A DNA stretch of 64,000 nt from Okeania sp. SIO1I7 (GTDB lineage: Bacteria; Cyanobacteriota; Cyanobacteriia; Cyanobacteriales; Microcoleaceae). Positions 1 through 8,626 of this stretch are shown here, piece after piece (within the stretch, counting starts at the first letter, position 1; each line of letters starts with the position of its first letter). The stretch is from NCBI GenBank assembly GCA_010672585.1, contig JAAHGF010000002.1, forward strand, positions 62,001 through 126,000. Direction: 5' to 3'. The notes under the pieces were generated by a model, which was not told where the DNA came from, ran no database searches, and saw nothing but the letters and a program-made list of their open reading frames with translations. The translations under genes and the position numbers were made by a program.

Positions 1-2198
1 AACCTCCTAAAACTTGTTATACAAAGAAACCAGTTTCTTATCAAAATTATATGATTGCCCAAACATTACGGCAAATGCGAGACTTTAATGGTTCAATGAT
101 AGTTGCATCAACTGGATTAGGAAAAACAGTTGTTGCTGTTCATGTAGCTATACATTTAAAAGAAGAAGATTTGATTGATAATGTAATGATTATTGCACCA
201 AAAGCTGTTGAGAGTAACTGGCGAAAAGAAATGCGAGAAGCTGCACTTCCTTATGAATTTTTTGTGCAAAAAATATTTGATAAAGAAATGAAATATGCTC
301 GGCATAAACTCAAAGAATTTACAGACATTTTAGAAGTGGTTGAACAGCAAAGTTGGTTATTAATTATTGATGAGAGTCACGAATTTAGAAATCGCTTTAA
401 AAAAGACCTGTCTAATAGGAGAAAAAATCCTTCTGAACGAACAGCTTTTACTAGACTGAGAGAATTAGTAAAAAAAGGTAATGCTAAAGTTTTACTTATG
501 ACAGGTTCTCCCTATGGTACAGATATTGATAATATTAATAATCAACTTTATCTGCTACCTCATAAAGCTAATAATCCTCATGAATTTGAACATTTTTTGA
601 GTGTTTTGCCAGACCAGAAATATTTATTTCCTCAAGAAACTGAAAATGTCAAAATTTGGTCTGTTGAAAGCACAGACGAATTTATAAAACTGCCAGTAGT
701 CAGTCAATTAACAACTTCTCACGTTGCTCAATGTTATGGTCAAAAAGATGAGCAAGGAACTTATATTAACTTCAGTGATGAAAAACGTTATATTCCTAAT
801 ATGGTTCTTCATACTATCAATTTTCAACTGATTTTTGAAGCAGAATTAACTGAAGCTATAACCCAAGGATATTTTGAAGTTACGGGAAACCATCTGTCTA
901 AATACCTATTTAATCAATTAGTTAAAATTTCTTGGGCAAGTTCTCCTTTAGCACTTCAAGACATCCTAGAAAGTATTGCTGATACTCCAGGAGGGGAAAA
1001 TAGTTATGAACTTGAGAAGCTAGATTTTATATTTTCTCGTCCACAACGAGCAGCATTTTTAAAACCAATCATTACTAAGCTAAAAAAATTCAATTACAGC
1101 AACGATCATAAAATTATAGCTTTATCAAAAATTCTTGAAAAAGTATTAAAAAATGAGCAAAAAGTTATCATCTTTTCTGAGAGAAGACCAACTGTAGTTT
1201 ATTTGTTTCAAACACTAAAATTAAAATTTCCTGATTTAAAGATTGCAGCCACTATTGAAAAAAGTGAAACCGAGGAAAAATTCAAAAAAAAATTCAAGAT
1301 GAAAGATAGTCGAGAAATTGAAGATATGATTAACCAATTTGCTCCTATTGCCAATAAAAAAACTAATCAATATTCAGAAACTTATGACATTTTTATTTCT
1401 ACAGATACTCATGGTGTAGGTGTAAATATGCAAGATGCTTCAGTAGTAATTAACTACGATATTGACTGGACTCCTATTAAACCAGTGCAAAGAGCGGGAA
1501 GAATTTTACGCTTTTGGCATTTGCCTCGTAGCGTGGAAATTTACACTTTTGTACCAAAACTTATTAATCAACATCAAGTAAGTACAATTAATTATGAATT
1601 AGTAGAAATTCAACAGCGATGGGAAAATTTAATGTCTCGTCATTACGAATCAGAAAAAGTAATGGATTCGCCTGTTTTAACTGCGGAAGAAACCCAAGAA
1701 ATAAACTTTTCAGAAATGGCATCTCAACCCACAAATAAATCTGGAGAAATAGATTTGAATGCTCTGGCAAATTTAGAAGTTCCTAAAGGAGAAATTTCTC
1801 CTTATTATCAACATACTGCAAAACTACAGCAAAATCGAGATTATGCTGAGACTTTGGCAGATGATTTAATTAGTAGTAAATTATCTTCAGATAAAGAACC
1901 TTTACTTTATATGGTACTGTTTCATCAAAACAAATATCATGGTATTTTTTACAACTCTAATACTAATAATTTGACTGAGCCTGAAATTGTCACAGTCTTA
2001 AATAAAATTGCTTGTGATGAAAATACCCCAACAGCTAATGTTAATTACGATGAAATAGAAACTCTAAGTAATATTTGTCTTGAGCTTTGGTGTGAGAATA
2101 ATCAAGTTTCTCCAGATGATGTCGAGCGAATTTGCACCTTGTATCTTAAACCAGAAAATGAAGGAGATAATTTCACAGAGTTACTATTGAAAAATTAA
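1..2198 (+). CDS. SF2/SNF2-like helicase, 5'-truncated by the window edge
   Basis: This is an ATP-dependent superfamily 2 helicase or translocase. In order, the protein shows a Walker A motif STGLGKT about 20 residues after the first Met (position 51), a DESH Walker B box, a motif III-like MTGSP, and a C-terminal helicase lobe with a QRAGRILR motif VI. The frame stays open from base 1 to the Met at 51, and the upstream residues look like a Q-motif region (PVSYQNYMIAQ). The real start therefore probably lies outside the window. About 180 C-terminal residues after the helicase core match nothing I recognise. Such helicases occur in defence, mobile and repair contexts, and nothing visible here decides between them. 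The superfamily is certain, the biological role unknown. Confidence 0.85.
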   Translation, partial: PPKTCYTKKPVSYQNYMIAQTLRQMRDFNGSMIVASTGLGKTVVAVHVAIHLKEEDLIDNVMIIAPKAVESNWRKEMREAALPYEFFVQKIFDKEMKYARHKLKEFTDILEVVEQQSWLLIIDESHEFRNRFKKDLSNRRKNPSERTAFTRLRELVKKGNAKVLLMTGSPYGTDIDNINNQLYLLPHKANNPHEFEHFLSVLPDQKYLFPQETENVKIWSVESTDEFIKLPVVSQLTTSHVAQCYGQKDEQGTYINFSDEKRYIPNMVLHTINFQLIFEAELTEAITQGYFEVTGNHLSKYLFNQLVKISWASSPLALQDILESIADTPGGENSYELEKLDFIFSRPQRAAFLKPIITKLKKFNYSNDHKIIALSKILEKVLKNEQKVIIFSERRPTVVYLFQTLKLKFPDLKIAATIEKSETEEKFKKKFKMKDSREIEDMINQFAPIANKKTNQYSETYDIFISTDTHGVGVNMQDASVVINYDIDWTPIKPVQRAGRILRFWHLPRSVEIYTFVPKLINQHQVSTINYELVEIQQRWENLMSRHYESEKVMDSPVLTAEETQEINFSEMASQPTNKSGEIDLNALANLEVPKGEISPYYQHTAKLQQNRDYAETLADDLISSKLSSDKEPLLYMVLFHQNKYHGIFYNSNTNNLTEPEIVTVLNKIACDENTPTANVNYDEIETLSNICLELWCENNQVSPDDVERICTLYLKPENEGDNFTELLLKN

Positions 2199-2373
2199 TC
2201 CAACTGATTAATTGGATTCCTCAAAAATTAGCATACTTTTTGTAAGTATTTCCTGCGGAATGCTGCGCAAACAGGTATTAGCGGTCATAACTATTAGTTG
2301 ACTAATACCAGTTTTATATGAGGTTGCATAGAATGATGAAATTCATTAAATCGATCTATCTTTATCTACGCTT

Positions 2374-2523
2374 ACCGAATAATTAATAATTAACAATTAA
2401 ATAATTCTGGTTTAAAGCCTCCCCTTAATCGGGGAAAAAAGACAATATTCCTTATATTCAATCAAGAGCGGTTTTAACCAGAGGTAATTATCAATTATCC
2501 ATTATCAATTATCCATTAATGAA
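2374..2523 (+). repeat. Dispersed ATTAATAATT/ATCAATTATC element, copy A
   Basis: This short non-coding element starts ACCGAATAATTAATAATTAA and ends with tandem AATTATCAATTATCCATT words followed by AATGAA. Its core holds a 'CCTCCCCTTAA' block, 'CCTTATATTCAAT' and 'GGTTTTAACC'. The same order of blocks recurs at 7285-7567 (inverted), 9531-9738 and 43374-43603. It fills most of the 2199-2765 spacer. The rest holds a copy of the TGCGGAATGCTGCGCAAACAG word (about 2255-2275) and no gene. Confidence 0.7.
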
Positions 2524-2765
2524 CTGCGGTCAATTATGCTTTAAATATTATTCGATGCAGCTTCATTTCAATTTGGTATAACAGCTCTTTTATAAGAAGC
2601 ACTGCTTAGGTATTAGCTTTTATTTATACTTTTAGTTTTCACTTCATCTGTCCATACTAATTTACTATCTAGCATACAATGATTTAATAACTAATGGCTG
2701 ATAGCTGACTGCTGAATGCTGAATGCTTACTACTTTTGATTCAATTAAACATCAATTAACTAAAG

Positions 2766-3902
2766 ATGACAAACCAAGTTTTAATCATCGGTGGATATGG
2801 CAGAATTGGTAGTAGTGTTGCTAGAGATTTAGCTACTTATACCAACTCAGAAATTACGATTACCGGACGTAAACCAGAAGTAAATATCAAAAAAATTCCT
2901 ATTTCCGGAGCTAAATATTTAACTTTAGATTTAGCAGATAAAGAAGGAGTGAAAAATATTATTCATTCTTATAGTAAATCTGCTGGAAGTTTAGTTATTC
3001 ACTGTGCAGGTCCATTTCATCATCGCGATACTAATGTTCTGAAAAATTGCATTGAAGCAGGTATTAATTATGTGGATGTTAGTGACTATCGAGGATTTAC
3101 TCGTAAAGCTTTAGAATATTCTGAAGCTGCCAAACAAGCTGGAGTTACTGCAATTATTAATACAGGGATTTTTCCTGGAATTTCTAATAGTTTAGCTCGT
3201 CAATCAGTAGAACAATTTGATGAACCAGAAGAAATTCATTTAAGTTATGTCGTAGGTGGTTCGGGTGGAGCGGGAGTGACAGTTATGCGGACTACTTTTT
3301 TAGGTTTACAAAATCATTTTGAGGTGTGGAAAAATAACAAGTGGGAATTTGTTAAACCTTATAGCGATCGCCAAGTTATTGATTTTTCTAAACCCTACGG
3401 AAAAATTGGAGTTTACTGGTTTGATCTGCCAGAATCTTTGACTTTGCCGACTTCTTTTCCCGTACAAACTGTAACTACAAAGTTTGGTTCTTTTCCTGAC
3501 TTTTATAATCATCTAACTTGGATGACTGCTCATTTATTTCCTGTTAGTTGGTTAAAGAATTCAGGGGTAATAGAATTTATGTCTCAAGTCAGTTATAAAA
3601 TGACTCAAGTCACAGATAAATATAGTGGTACTGGTGTAGCAATTCAAGCGAAAGTTATTGGTAAAAAGTCAGAGAAGAAAGCTGATTTTTGCTCGTCAAT
3701 TATACATAAAGATACTGCAACTGTTACAGGTATTGGTGCTGGTAGTATTGGTGAGTTAATTTTGTCTGGAAAATTGCATAAACCGGGTGTTTGGTCTGTA
3801 GAAAATAGTTTGTCTACTGAATTATTTGAACAAGTAATGAAGAGTCGAGGTTTTGTGAAAAATTATGGTGATAGTTATGTGGTTTATCAACCTTTGAACT
3901 GA
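2766..3902 (+). CDS. Saccharopine dehydrogenase-like NAD(P)-binding protein
   Basis: This 378-residue protein has an N-terminal Rossmann fold with the dinucleotide-binding motif GGYGRIGSSVA at residues 9-19. A saccharopine-dehydrogenase-like pattern follows (VIHCAGPFHH, GINYVDVSDYRGF, TAIINTGIFPGISN). Proteins of this family reduce or oxidise diverse substrates, and the true lysine-pathway enzyme is only one member, so the substrate cannot be assigned. The ATG at 2766 opens the frame directly after an A-rich leader without a clear Shine-Dalgarno. No membrane segments are evident. It stands alone between spacers rich in repeats and is not obviously in an operon with the helicase 570 bp upstream or the peptide genes downstream. 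Confidence 0.8.
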   Translation: MTNQVLIIGGYGRIGSSVARDLATYTNSEITITGRKPEVNIKKIPISGAKYLTLDLADKEGVKNIIHSYSKSAGSLVIHCAGPFHHRDTNVLKNCIEAGINYVDVSDYRGFTRKALEYSEAAKQAGVTAIINTGIFPGISNSLARQSVEQFDEPEEIHLSYVVGGSGGAGVTVMRTTFLGLQNHFEVWKNNKWEFVKPYSDRQVIDFSKPYGKIGVYWFDLPESLTLPTSFPVQTVTTKFGSFPDFYNHLTWMTAHLFPVSWLKNSGVIEFMSQVSYKMTQVTDKYSGTGVAIQAKVIGKKSEKKADFCSSIIHKDTATVTGIGAGSIGELILSGKLHKPGVWSVENSLSTELFEQVMKSRGFVKNYGDSYVVYQPLN

Positions 3903-3921
3903 ATTTTTACTTCTACATCGC

Positions 3922-4041
3922 CGTAATTTTTTAGGCTTTCAACTTTGTCCTCGTAGTTATTATGGTGAGAACCGCTACTATTCTAACTACCAACGTTATA
4001 ATTCTAGTTACTACAAAGGGAATATAAAAGGCTACTACTAA
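3922..4041 (+). pseudogene. Remnant of a Tyr/Asn/Arg-rich small peptide gene
   Basis: A frame of about 39 codons ends at a TAA and encodes a very Tyr/Asn/Ser/Arg-rich stretch (for example CPRSYYGENRYYSNYQRYN). It has no ATG; the open frame extends upstream only to a TGA at 3895-3897. The composition closely matches the core region of the double-glycine peptide gene at 4684 (CYGYSRSQRYYCRP and the shifted-frame RSYHYSRPVRYSYRR). It therefore looks like a leaderless, decayed paralogue. It overlaps no other gene. This could be chance, but two such Tyr/Arg-rich frames on either side of one repeat array are unlikely to be unrelated. Confidence 0.45.
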
Positions 4042-4200
4042 AGTATTTTTTTGTCTATATATCTATGAATTAAAGCACAATTAATTTTAACTTTATAGTA
4101 GCGATAAAGTAGTGAAGTACTATCCTATAGTGCTGATTATTCTGCTGCAAAAAAATATTTTACTCCAATACTTTAATCCCACTTTTAAATATAACTCTTA

Positions 4201-4657
4201 TGGAATCTATTAAGAATATCCAGAAAAGAGGGAGTAGATAGTTATCCGGATATTACCTGCTCATGAACAATAGTTAACTGTTGGAATCTATATATTACCT
4301 GCTCATGAAGAATACTTAACTGTTGGAATCTATTAAGAATATCCAGAAAAGAGGGAGTAGATAGTTATCCGGATATTACCCGCTCATGAACAATACTTAA
4401 CTGTTGGAATCTATTAAGAATATCCAGAAAAGAGGGAGTAGATAGTTATCCGGATATTACCCGCTCATGAACAATACTTAACTGTTGGAATCTATTAAGA
4501 ATATCCAGAAAAGAGGGAGTAGATAGTTATCCGGATATTACCTGCTCATGAAGAATACTTAACTGTTGGAATCTATTAAGAATATCCAGAAAAGAGGGAG
4601 TAGATAGTTATCCGGATATTACCCGCTCATGAACAATACTTAACTGTTGGAATCTAT
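4201..4657 (+). repeat. 81-bp tandem repeat array
   Basis: There are five near-identical 81-bp units (starting at 4201, 4324, 4405, 4486 and 4567), one unit shortened to 42 bp by an internal deletion (4282-4323), and a 10-bp partial unit (4648-4657). Each begins TGGAATCTATTAAGAATATC and carries inverted 7-mers AATATCC/GGATATT that bracket a purine-rich loop. Units differ only by scattered C/T and C/G changes. Although 81 is a multiple of 3, all six frames contain stops, so it is non-coding. It ends 26 bp before the double-glycine peptide gene. Confidence 0.95.
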
Positions 4658-4683
4658 AATGTAAAAACTTGAGGAAAATCTTC

Positions 4684-4833
4684 ATGCAAGAAACAAAAAA
4701 TAATCAACTATTTACTGAAATTTCTTCAGAAGAATCTGTCACTATTAATGGTGGTCATAATTTCGATGATTGTTACGGTTATAGTCGTTCTCAACGTTAT
4801 TATTGTCGCCCTGTTAGTTATCAACTACCGTAG
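4684..4833 (+). CDS. Double-glycine-leader small peptide (bacteriocin/RiPP-like precursor)
   Basis: This 49-residue frame has an acidic leader with the pattern LFTEISSEESVTINGG, a classic double-glycine processing site at residues 23-24. The core of 25 residues is rich in Tyr, Arg and Ser, with Cys at 30 and 41. In known systems such leaders are cleaved by the C39 peptidase domain of an ABC exporter; none is present in this window. A GAGG motif lies about 8 bases before the ATG. Immediately after the TAG, the +1 frame (4829-4888) continues with the same Tyr/Arg-rich composition and a Cys, ending in TAA. This suggests a frameshift has shortened a core that was once about 45 residues. It may still be functional in the short form. 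Confidence 0.6.
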   Translation: MQETKNNQLFTEISSEESVTINGGHNFDDCYGYSRSQRYYCRPVSYQLP

Positions 4834-4975
4834 TTATCACTATAGTCGTCCTGTACGTTACAGCTATAGACGTTACAATTGCTACTAAAAACTAGCTATG
4901 TAATTACCAACTAAATATAGTCTAAACAAATTTCATAAATTCCTTGCTTACTATCTCAAAATAGTGAATATATAT

Positions 4976-5686
4976 ATGAAATGGCATACAATATTAAGAG
5001 ATAAAAATTCATTTTTTAACAGAATAGATATTAATTTATCTGGCATTGATGTGGGAATTTTAGGGGTTGATAATTGCGGAAAATCTGTGTTATATAACTT
5101 TATTCTTACCCATCAATTAAAGCATGGTATTGGGAGTACAAGCTCCAGAAAAAACCAAAAAACAATATATATAGAAATAAAATTTGAAAATTCAAAAGAA
5201 TCAATTATTAAATTAAGAAATTTTTTTGATGTAGGTGGTCAACGCGACCTCTATGCTTTGAAAAAAGATACTTTTAATCAGAGCTATTGTATTATTTATG
5301 TTGTTAGAAGTGATTTAATACTTGATATTGGTGGTACTCAAGACAATGATGTAATAAGAAAATATAGAGCTGCTCTTGAACTAGATTTTGCTAATATTAG
5401 CCAATGGCAAAGAGACTTGAATTTCTGGCAAAGAAATTCATTCTCAAAGTTAATTATAGTTGGTAATTATTTTGGTGAAATTGATAATGAAAAAACTGTA
5501 TCTGATTATTTAAGTAATCAAAAAGATTATCACAGATATTTTAGGGATCGTTTTACAGATATTACTGGTGGTCTATATTTTCCAAAAACAGAAATCAAAT
5601 GGGTCACTGGAACTCTCGTTTCTCAAAAATTTGCCACTGAATTAGTTCACGGAATACTTAAATCCTTAATCTCACAAGAAACATGA
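4976..5686 (+). CDS. Arf/G-alpha-like small GTPase
   Basis: This is a GTP-binding protein of about 236 residues. The P-loop GVDNCGKS and the G3 box DVGGQRD are both of the Arf/G-alpha type (compare GLDNAGKT and DVGGQ in Arf proteins), not the DTAGQ of Ras/Rab. A Thr-containing segment that could be switch I lies between them. The NKxD box is not obvious: the equivalent strand reads LIIVGNYFGE. I prefer the ATG at 4976 over an in-frame GTG at 4964; neither has a strong ribosome site. The stop overlaps the next gene by 4 bases (ATGA), which indicates translational coupling. It heads a four-gene cassette. It could act as a molecular switch at the membrane with the next gene's product; that role is inferred. 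Confidence 0.7.
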   Translation: MKWHTILRDKNSFFNRIDINLSGIDVGILGVDNCGKSVLYNFILTHQLKHGIGSTSSRKNQKTIYIEIKFENSKESIIKLRNFFDVGGQRDLYALKKDTFNQSYCIIYVVRSDLILDIGGTQDNDVIRKYRAALELDFANISQWQRDLNFWQRNSFSKLIIVGNYFGEIDNEKTVSDYLSNQKDYHRYFRDRFTDITGGLYFPKTEIKWVTGTLVSQKFATELVHGILKSLISQET

Positions 5687-6273
5687 CTACTGATTTGTAT
5701 TTTTATATTGTAAATTACAATAAAAATGTTCCTATTTATATTGTCAAAAATACCAGAACTGTTGACTCGGATAGTATAGAAGGTCAAGAAGTAATTAAAA
5801 GTATTGATAAATTAAATGTTGCTGGAATTGCGGAAGTTACAGAAAATCAAATAAATATTTTATCTAGTAATTTAGACTTTTATATTGAAGCTATGACTAA
5901 TAAGTTAGATGCAACTAAACGCCCGGCAAAAATAGGCATTAAAGGGAAATTACCTGCATCATCTTTAAATTACTACTTTGAAGACTGGGTTTTTGAAATC
6001 CTGAACAAAATTCAAGACTTTGCTAAAAAAATTGAACAACCAATTCAAGAAAATCAGTTAGAAACCATAGAGTTTAATTTGCGTAAGATTTATTATAAAA
6101 ATCAAGACAAAAGAAAATTTTTACGCATAGGTAAACTATTAATAAAAATTTTTACTCCTGTAATACTAACCTTAATAATCATCAAATACTTTTTTAGTGA
6201 AATGGAGTTAATTTTAGTAGGATTGTTAATTTCTATAAATAACGTTATTATGTTGCTAATAGAAGATAAATAA
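5683..6273 (+). CDS. Unknown membrane protein of the GTPase cassette
   Basis: This 196-residue protein is of no family I recognise. The first ~145 residues are soluble and mixed alpha/beta, with a Lys-rich linker around residues 140-150. They are followed by two closely spaced hydrophobic segments (about residues 150-168 and 174-192) that should form a C-terminal hairpin or two membrane passes, leaving the N-terminal domain cytoplasmic. It overlaps the GTPase stop codon by 4 bases, so the two are probably co-translated. This suggests a membrane partner or effector of the GTPase. Composition (AT-rich, Lys/Asn/Ile-rich) is like that of its cassette neighbours. Confidence 0.6.
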   Translation: MTTDLYFYIVNYNKNVPIYIVKNTRTVDSDSIEGQEVIKSIDKLNVAGIAEVTENQINILSSNLDFYIEAMTNKLDATKRPAKIGIKGKLPASSLNYYFEDWVFEILNKIQDFAKKIEQPIQENQLETIEFNLRKIYYKNQDKRKFLRIGKLLIKIFTPVILTLIIIKYFFSEMELILVGLLISINNVIMLLIEDK

Positions 6274-6282
6274 AGGAGATAT

Positions 6283-6591
6283 ATGACAGAAGAACATTCT
6301 TTTCCTTATGGATATGAAGCAAATATTCCAGTTGATAATCCAGGTGAACGTCAAGTTATTTTAGTTTTACCTACAGGTATGCCTGAGAGAATTAAGTACG
6401 ATCCAGTTTATAGAAAATTAAGAGATTCAATTTTAATTAAAAATACTAATAAAACCAAAAATGGGTTGTGTATCGTAGAAGAATCTATTGATTTATATGA
6501 TGAAAGTAGTCAAACTTTTTTACAACTCTTACAACAAAAAGGTTTGATTGAGTCTGGGAATATTCTTATTCAAAATGCCTATAATCGTTAG
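6283..6591 (+). CDS. Small unknown protein of the GTPase cassette
   Basis: This 102-residue protein has a strong ribosome-binding site (AAAGGAG, 6 bases before the ATG), the best in the cassette, so it may be made in excess over its neighbours. It contains a central strand-rich segment (RQVILVLPTG) and an acidic C-terminal half, with no signal peptide, membrane segment or Cys pair. I do not recognise the family. It starts 9 bases after the membrane protein gene and ends 6 bases before the next gene, which places it firmly in the same transcript as the GTPase. Confidence 0.55.
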   Translation: MTEEHSFPYGYEANIPVDNPGERQVILVLPTGMPERIKYDPVYRKLRDSILIKNTNKTKNGLCIVEESIDLYDESSQTFLQLLQQKGLIESGNILIQNAYNR

Positions 6592-6597
6592 GATTAT

Positions 6598-7134
6598 TTG
6601 AAATTTGATGCAGAAAAAATTAAGACTGAAGTTATTTTCACAAAATGGCAACACTATACAATAGTTGCTGGTTACTTAGGTGCGAAAAAAGTTGAATTGA
6701 TTAATCAAAAAGATCGAGAGTTTGAGTCTAATAAAGATTTTAATTTGAAATCTAGTTTTAGCAGTTTACTTAACTTGTTGAATATAAGTGGAGATTCTTT
6801 TACTAAAAGTGTAGAAAAAGAACTCTACAAGATATCAGCAGAATTTAAAGGATCTTTACCAGATATAGAATCAGCTAAACAATATATTTCTGAAAACTTT
6901 TTGTCTCAAGACAATGATATTAATTTTCTAGTTAAAAATCGTGAAAAGAATAACCTAATGTTAAGCTTTGAACAAAATTTAAACTTATTTTCACAAATTG
7001 AGAACGGTTTTAGTTTAGCAATGAATATAAAAGTACCTCAATATTTAGTAGATGGAAAAGGGGAGTATAAACAAACTAACAAAAAAATTGAAAAATTTAT
7101 TACAAAAGTTGTTTTAACTTTTTCTGAATCCTAA
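6598..7134 (+). CDS. Unknown soluble protein of the GTPase cassette
   Basis: This 178-residue protein has a probable TTG start at 6598, directly after the preceding stop. There is no ATG near the front of the frame and the reading is consistent from this point. It is Lys/Glu/Asn-rich with no signal or membrane segment. A middle segment (KELYKISAEFKGSLPDIESA) and a Phe/Leu-rich part (SFEQNLNLFSQIENGFSL) suggest an alpha/beta fold, but I recognise no family. It is the last gene of the cassette; after it the sequence returns to repeat-rich spacer. The TTG start makes the exact N-terminus uncertain. Confidence 0.5.
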   Translation: MKFDAEKIKTEVIFTKWQHYTIVAGYLGAKKVELINQKDREFESNKDFNLKSSFSSLLNLLNISGDSFTKSVEKELYKISAEFKGSLPDIESAKQYISENFLSQDNDINFLVKNREKNNLMLSFEQNLNLFSQIENGFSLAMNIKVPQYLVDGKGEYKQTNKKIEKFITKVVLTFSES

Positions 7135-7284
7135 AGGGTAAATATGAAAATAACTAAAATTTTTTATTAAAATTCTACTTCTATAAACTAATAATCCTAG
7201 CTTCTCCTTTAGATACTGTAGCTAGAACATCTATTACTTTTGGCATTAAAATTTTCAAATCTACTAAACGATTTGAAGGTACTT

Positions 7285-7567
7285 TTCATTAATTGATAAT
7301 GGATAATTGATAATTGATAATTACCTCTGGTTAAAACCGAGAGGATTGAATATAAGGAAATATTATTTCTTTTCTCTTGGTCGATTGGATATGGCGAGGA
7401 GACCTCGCCATCCCACCCTACGGGAAGCTGCGCTACGACCGCTGTCTTGGTTGATTGGATATGGCGAGGGGACCTCGCCATCCCTCAACCGCTTTTTCCC
7501 CTTAAAAGGGGAGGCTTTAAACCAGAATTATTTAATTATTAATTATTAATTATTAATTATTCGGTAA
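7285..7567 (-). repeat. Dispersed ATTAATAATT/ATCAATTATC element, copy B (inverted)
   Basis: Relative to copy A this is in reverse: it begins TTCATTAATTGATAATGG and ends with ATTAATTATTAATTATTCGG. It is longer because the core holds a 'TATGGCGAGG' palindrome block (TGGCGAGGAGACCTCGCCA) present twice in near-identical form, about 7390-7410 and 7460-7482. Apart from a 3'-end fragment of the same family at about 7690-7745, the 7135-7801 spacer shows no gene. Small frames inside the element are repeat artefacts. Confidence 0.7.
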
Positions 7568-7801
7568 AACAATTACTGCAATATTGAACTGTGGTAAATT
7601 AAACTGAAATGATAAGTTGCGGTCAACTGTAATAAACACATCAAATTGTGTTTCTGCAAGAGCAAGAAGGAGAAACAAGAAAATATTTTCCTTTTATTCA
7701 ATCCTCTTCCTTTTAGGGAGAGGTAATTATCAATTATCAATTATTGAAGAGCTATACATTCATCCAAAATAATTTTCATTCTATGCCACTATACAAATAA
7801 T

Positions 7802-8014
7802 TTATTTTCCTATTTCTTCTAATAATTCAATCACTTGTTCTTGAGTAACGCTAGGAAAACCATCAAGAAAATCATCAATAGACTCTCCTGCTTTTCAATA
7901 GTCAAAAAGTGTTTCTACTGGCACTCTCGTACCAGCAAAAACTGGGGTGCCTCCCATAATTTCAGGAGATGTACTAATTATTGAAGAGTTTTTAAACATA
8001 CATAACTTCTCCAT
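7802..8014 (-). pseudogene. DUF433 antitoxin-like protein with an in-frame stop
   Basis: The encoded pattern PEIMGGTPVFAGTRVPVETLFDY, then KAGESIDDFLDGFP, then a C-terminal EQVIELLEE, is that of DUF433 proteins. These are about 75-residue DNA-binding antitoxins, usually paired with a PIN or DUF5615-type toxin. A TGA at 7895-7897 breaks the frame exactly where most members have Trp or Leu (DYW/DYL), with no frameshift on either side, so a single substitution killed or altered the gene. No toxin gene is seen next to it. Its first 23 codons and the spacer before them are repeated twice more upstream (see the repeat at 7947-8273). Confidence 0.7.
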
Positions 8015-8273
8015 CTTGACAACTGACAACTGATAACTGATAACTGAAAGAGTGCCTCCCATAATTTCAGGAGATGTACTAATTATTGAAGAGTTTTTAA
8101 ACATACATAACTTCTCCATCTTGACAACTGATAACTGATAACTGATAACTGATAACTGAAAGAGTGCCTCCCATAATTTCAGAAGAATTACTAATTATTG
8201 AAGAGTTTTCAAACATACATAACTTCTCCATCTTGACAACTGATAACTGATAACTGATAACTGATAACTGAAA
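7947..8273 (-). repeat. Triplicated 5' end of the DUF433 gene
   Basis: Three head-to-tail copies start at 7947, 8052 and 8164 (spacings 105 and 112 bp). Each contains GTGCCTCCCATAATTTCAG, the codons for MEKLCMF and ATAACTGATAACTGATAACTG words. The first spacing is a multiple of 3, so copies 1 and 2 are fused in one frame giving a 74-residue chimeric frame; the third is out of frame. The difference in spacing is due to the number of GATAACT words, which suggests slippage or recombination there. Confidence 0.9.
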
Positions 8274-8626
8274 TGACCTCTAGAAAACTCTTTGGGAAGT
8301 TTCTCCAATAAAAATACTAATGGCTAATTTATCCTCCTTTACTAATATTAGCCATCAGTAGTGAAAATTTTGATACTTAAATACTACTACCAACATTATT
8401 CTGACTTAGCAGTAAAATTTCCTTCTTTGTGAGAGCGATCGCTAACTTTTTCTATCCAGTTGAATAACCTCTTTGAGACTTGTAGTTTACCGTTAATAAT
8501 TGTGTCAGATAAGACGATTGTGCTTGCCAATATGGAGATGCAAATTATACTCATATTACTAATTCTATAGTTAGACTAGACCGTATAGTTTGATTATATT
8601 TATAATATATAACTACAAGTTTGATA
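8274..8626. other. Spacer without a recognised gene
   Basis: I see no gene. The stretch holds a HIP1 octamer at 8435-8442. Just before the TetR gene there are two direct TATAGTT words around 8565-8590 and a TATAAT at 8601-8606. These could be a promoter and operator half-sites for that regulator; this is a weak inference. Confidence 0.4.

Noticed and set aside
4201-4657. The 81-bp array as a CRISPR array
   Set aside because: The repeats are directly adjacent without unique spacers and no cas genes are present.
7209-7549. Small frames on both strands in the 7.2-7.5 kb spacer
   Set aside because: They lie inside dispersed element copy B, and their peptides contain its palindrome block twice.
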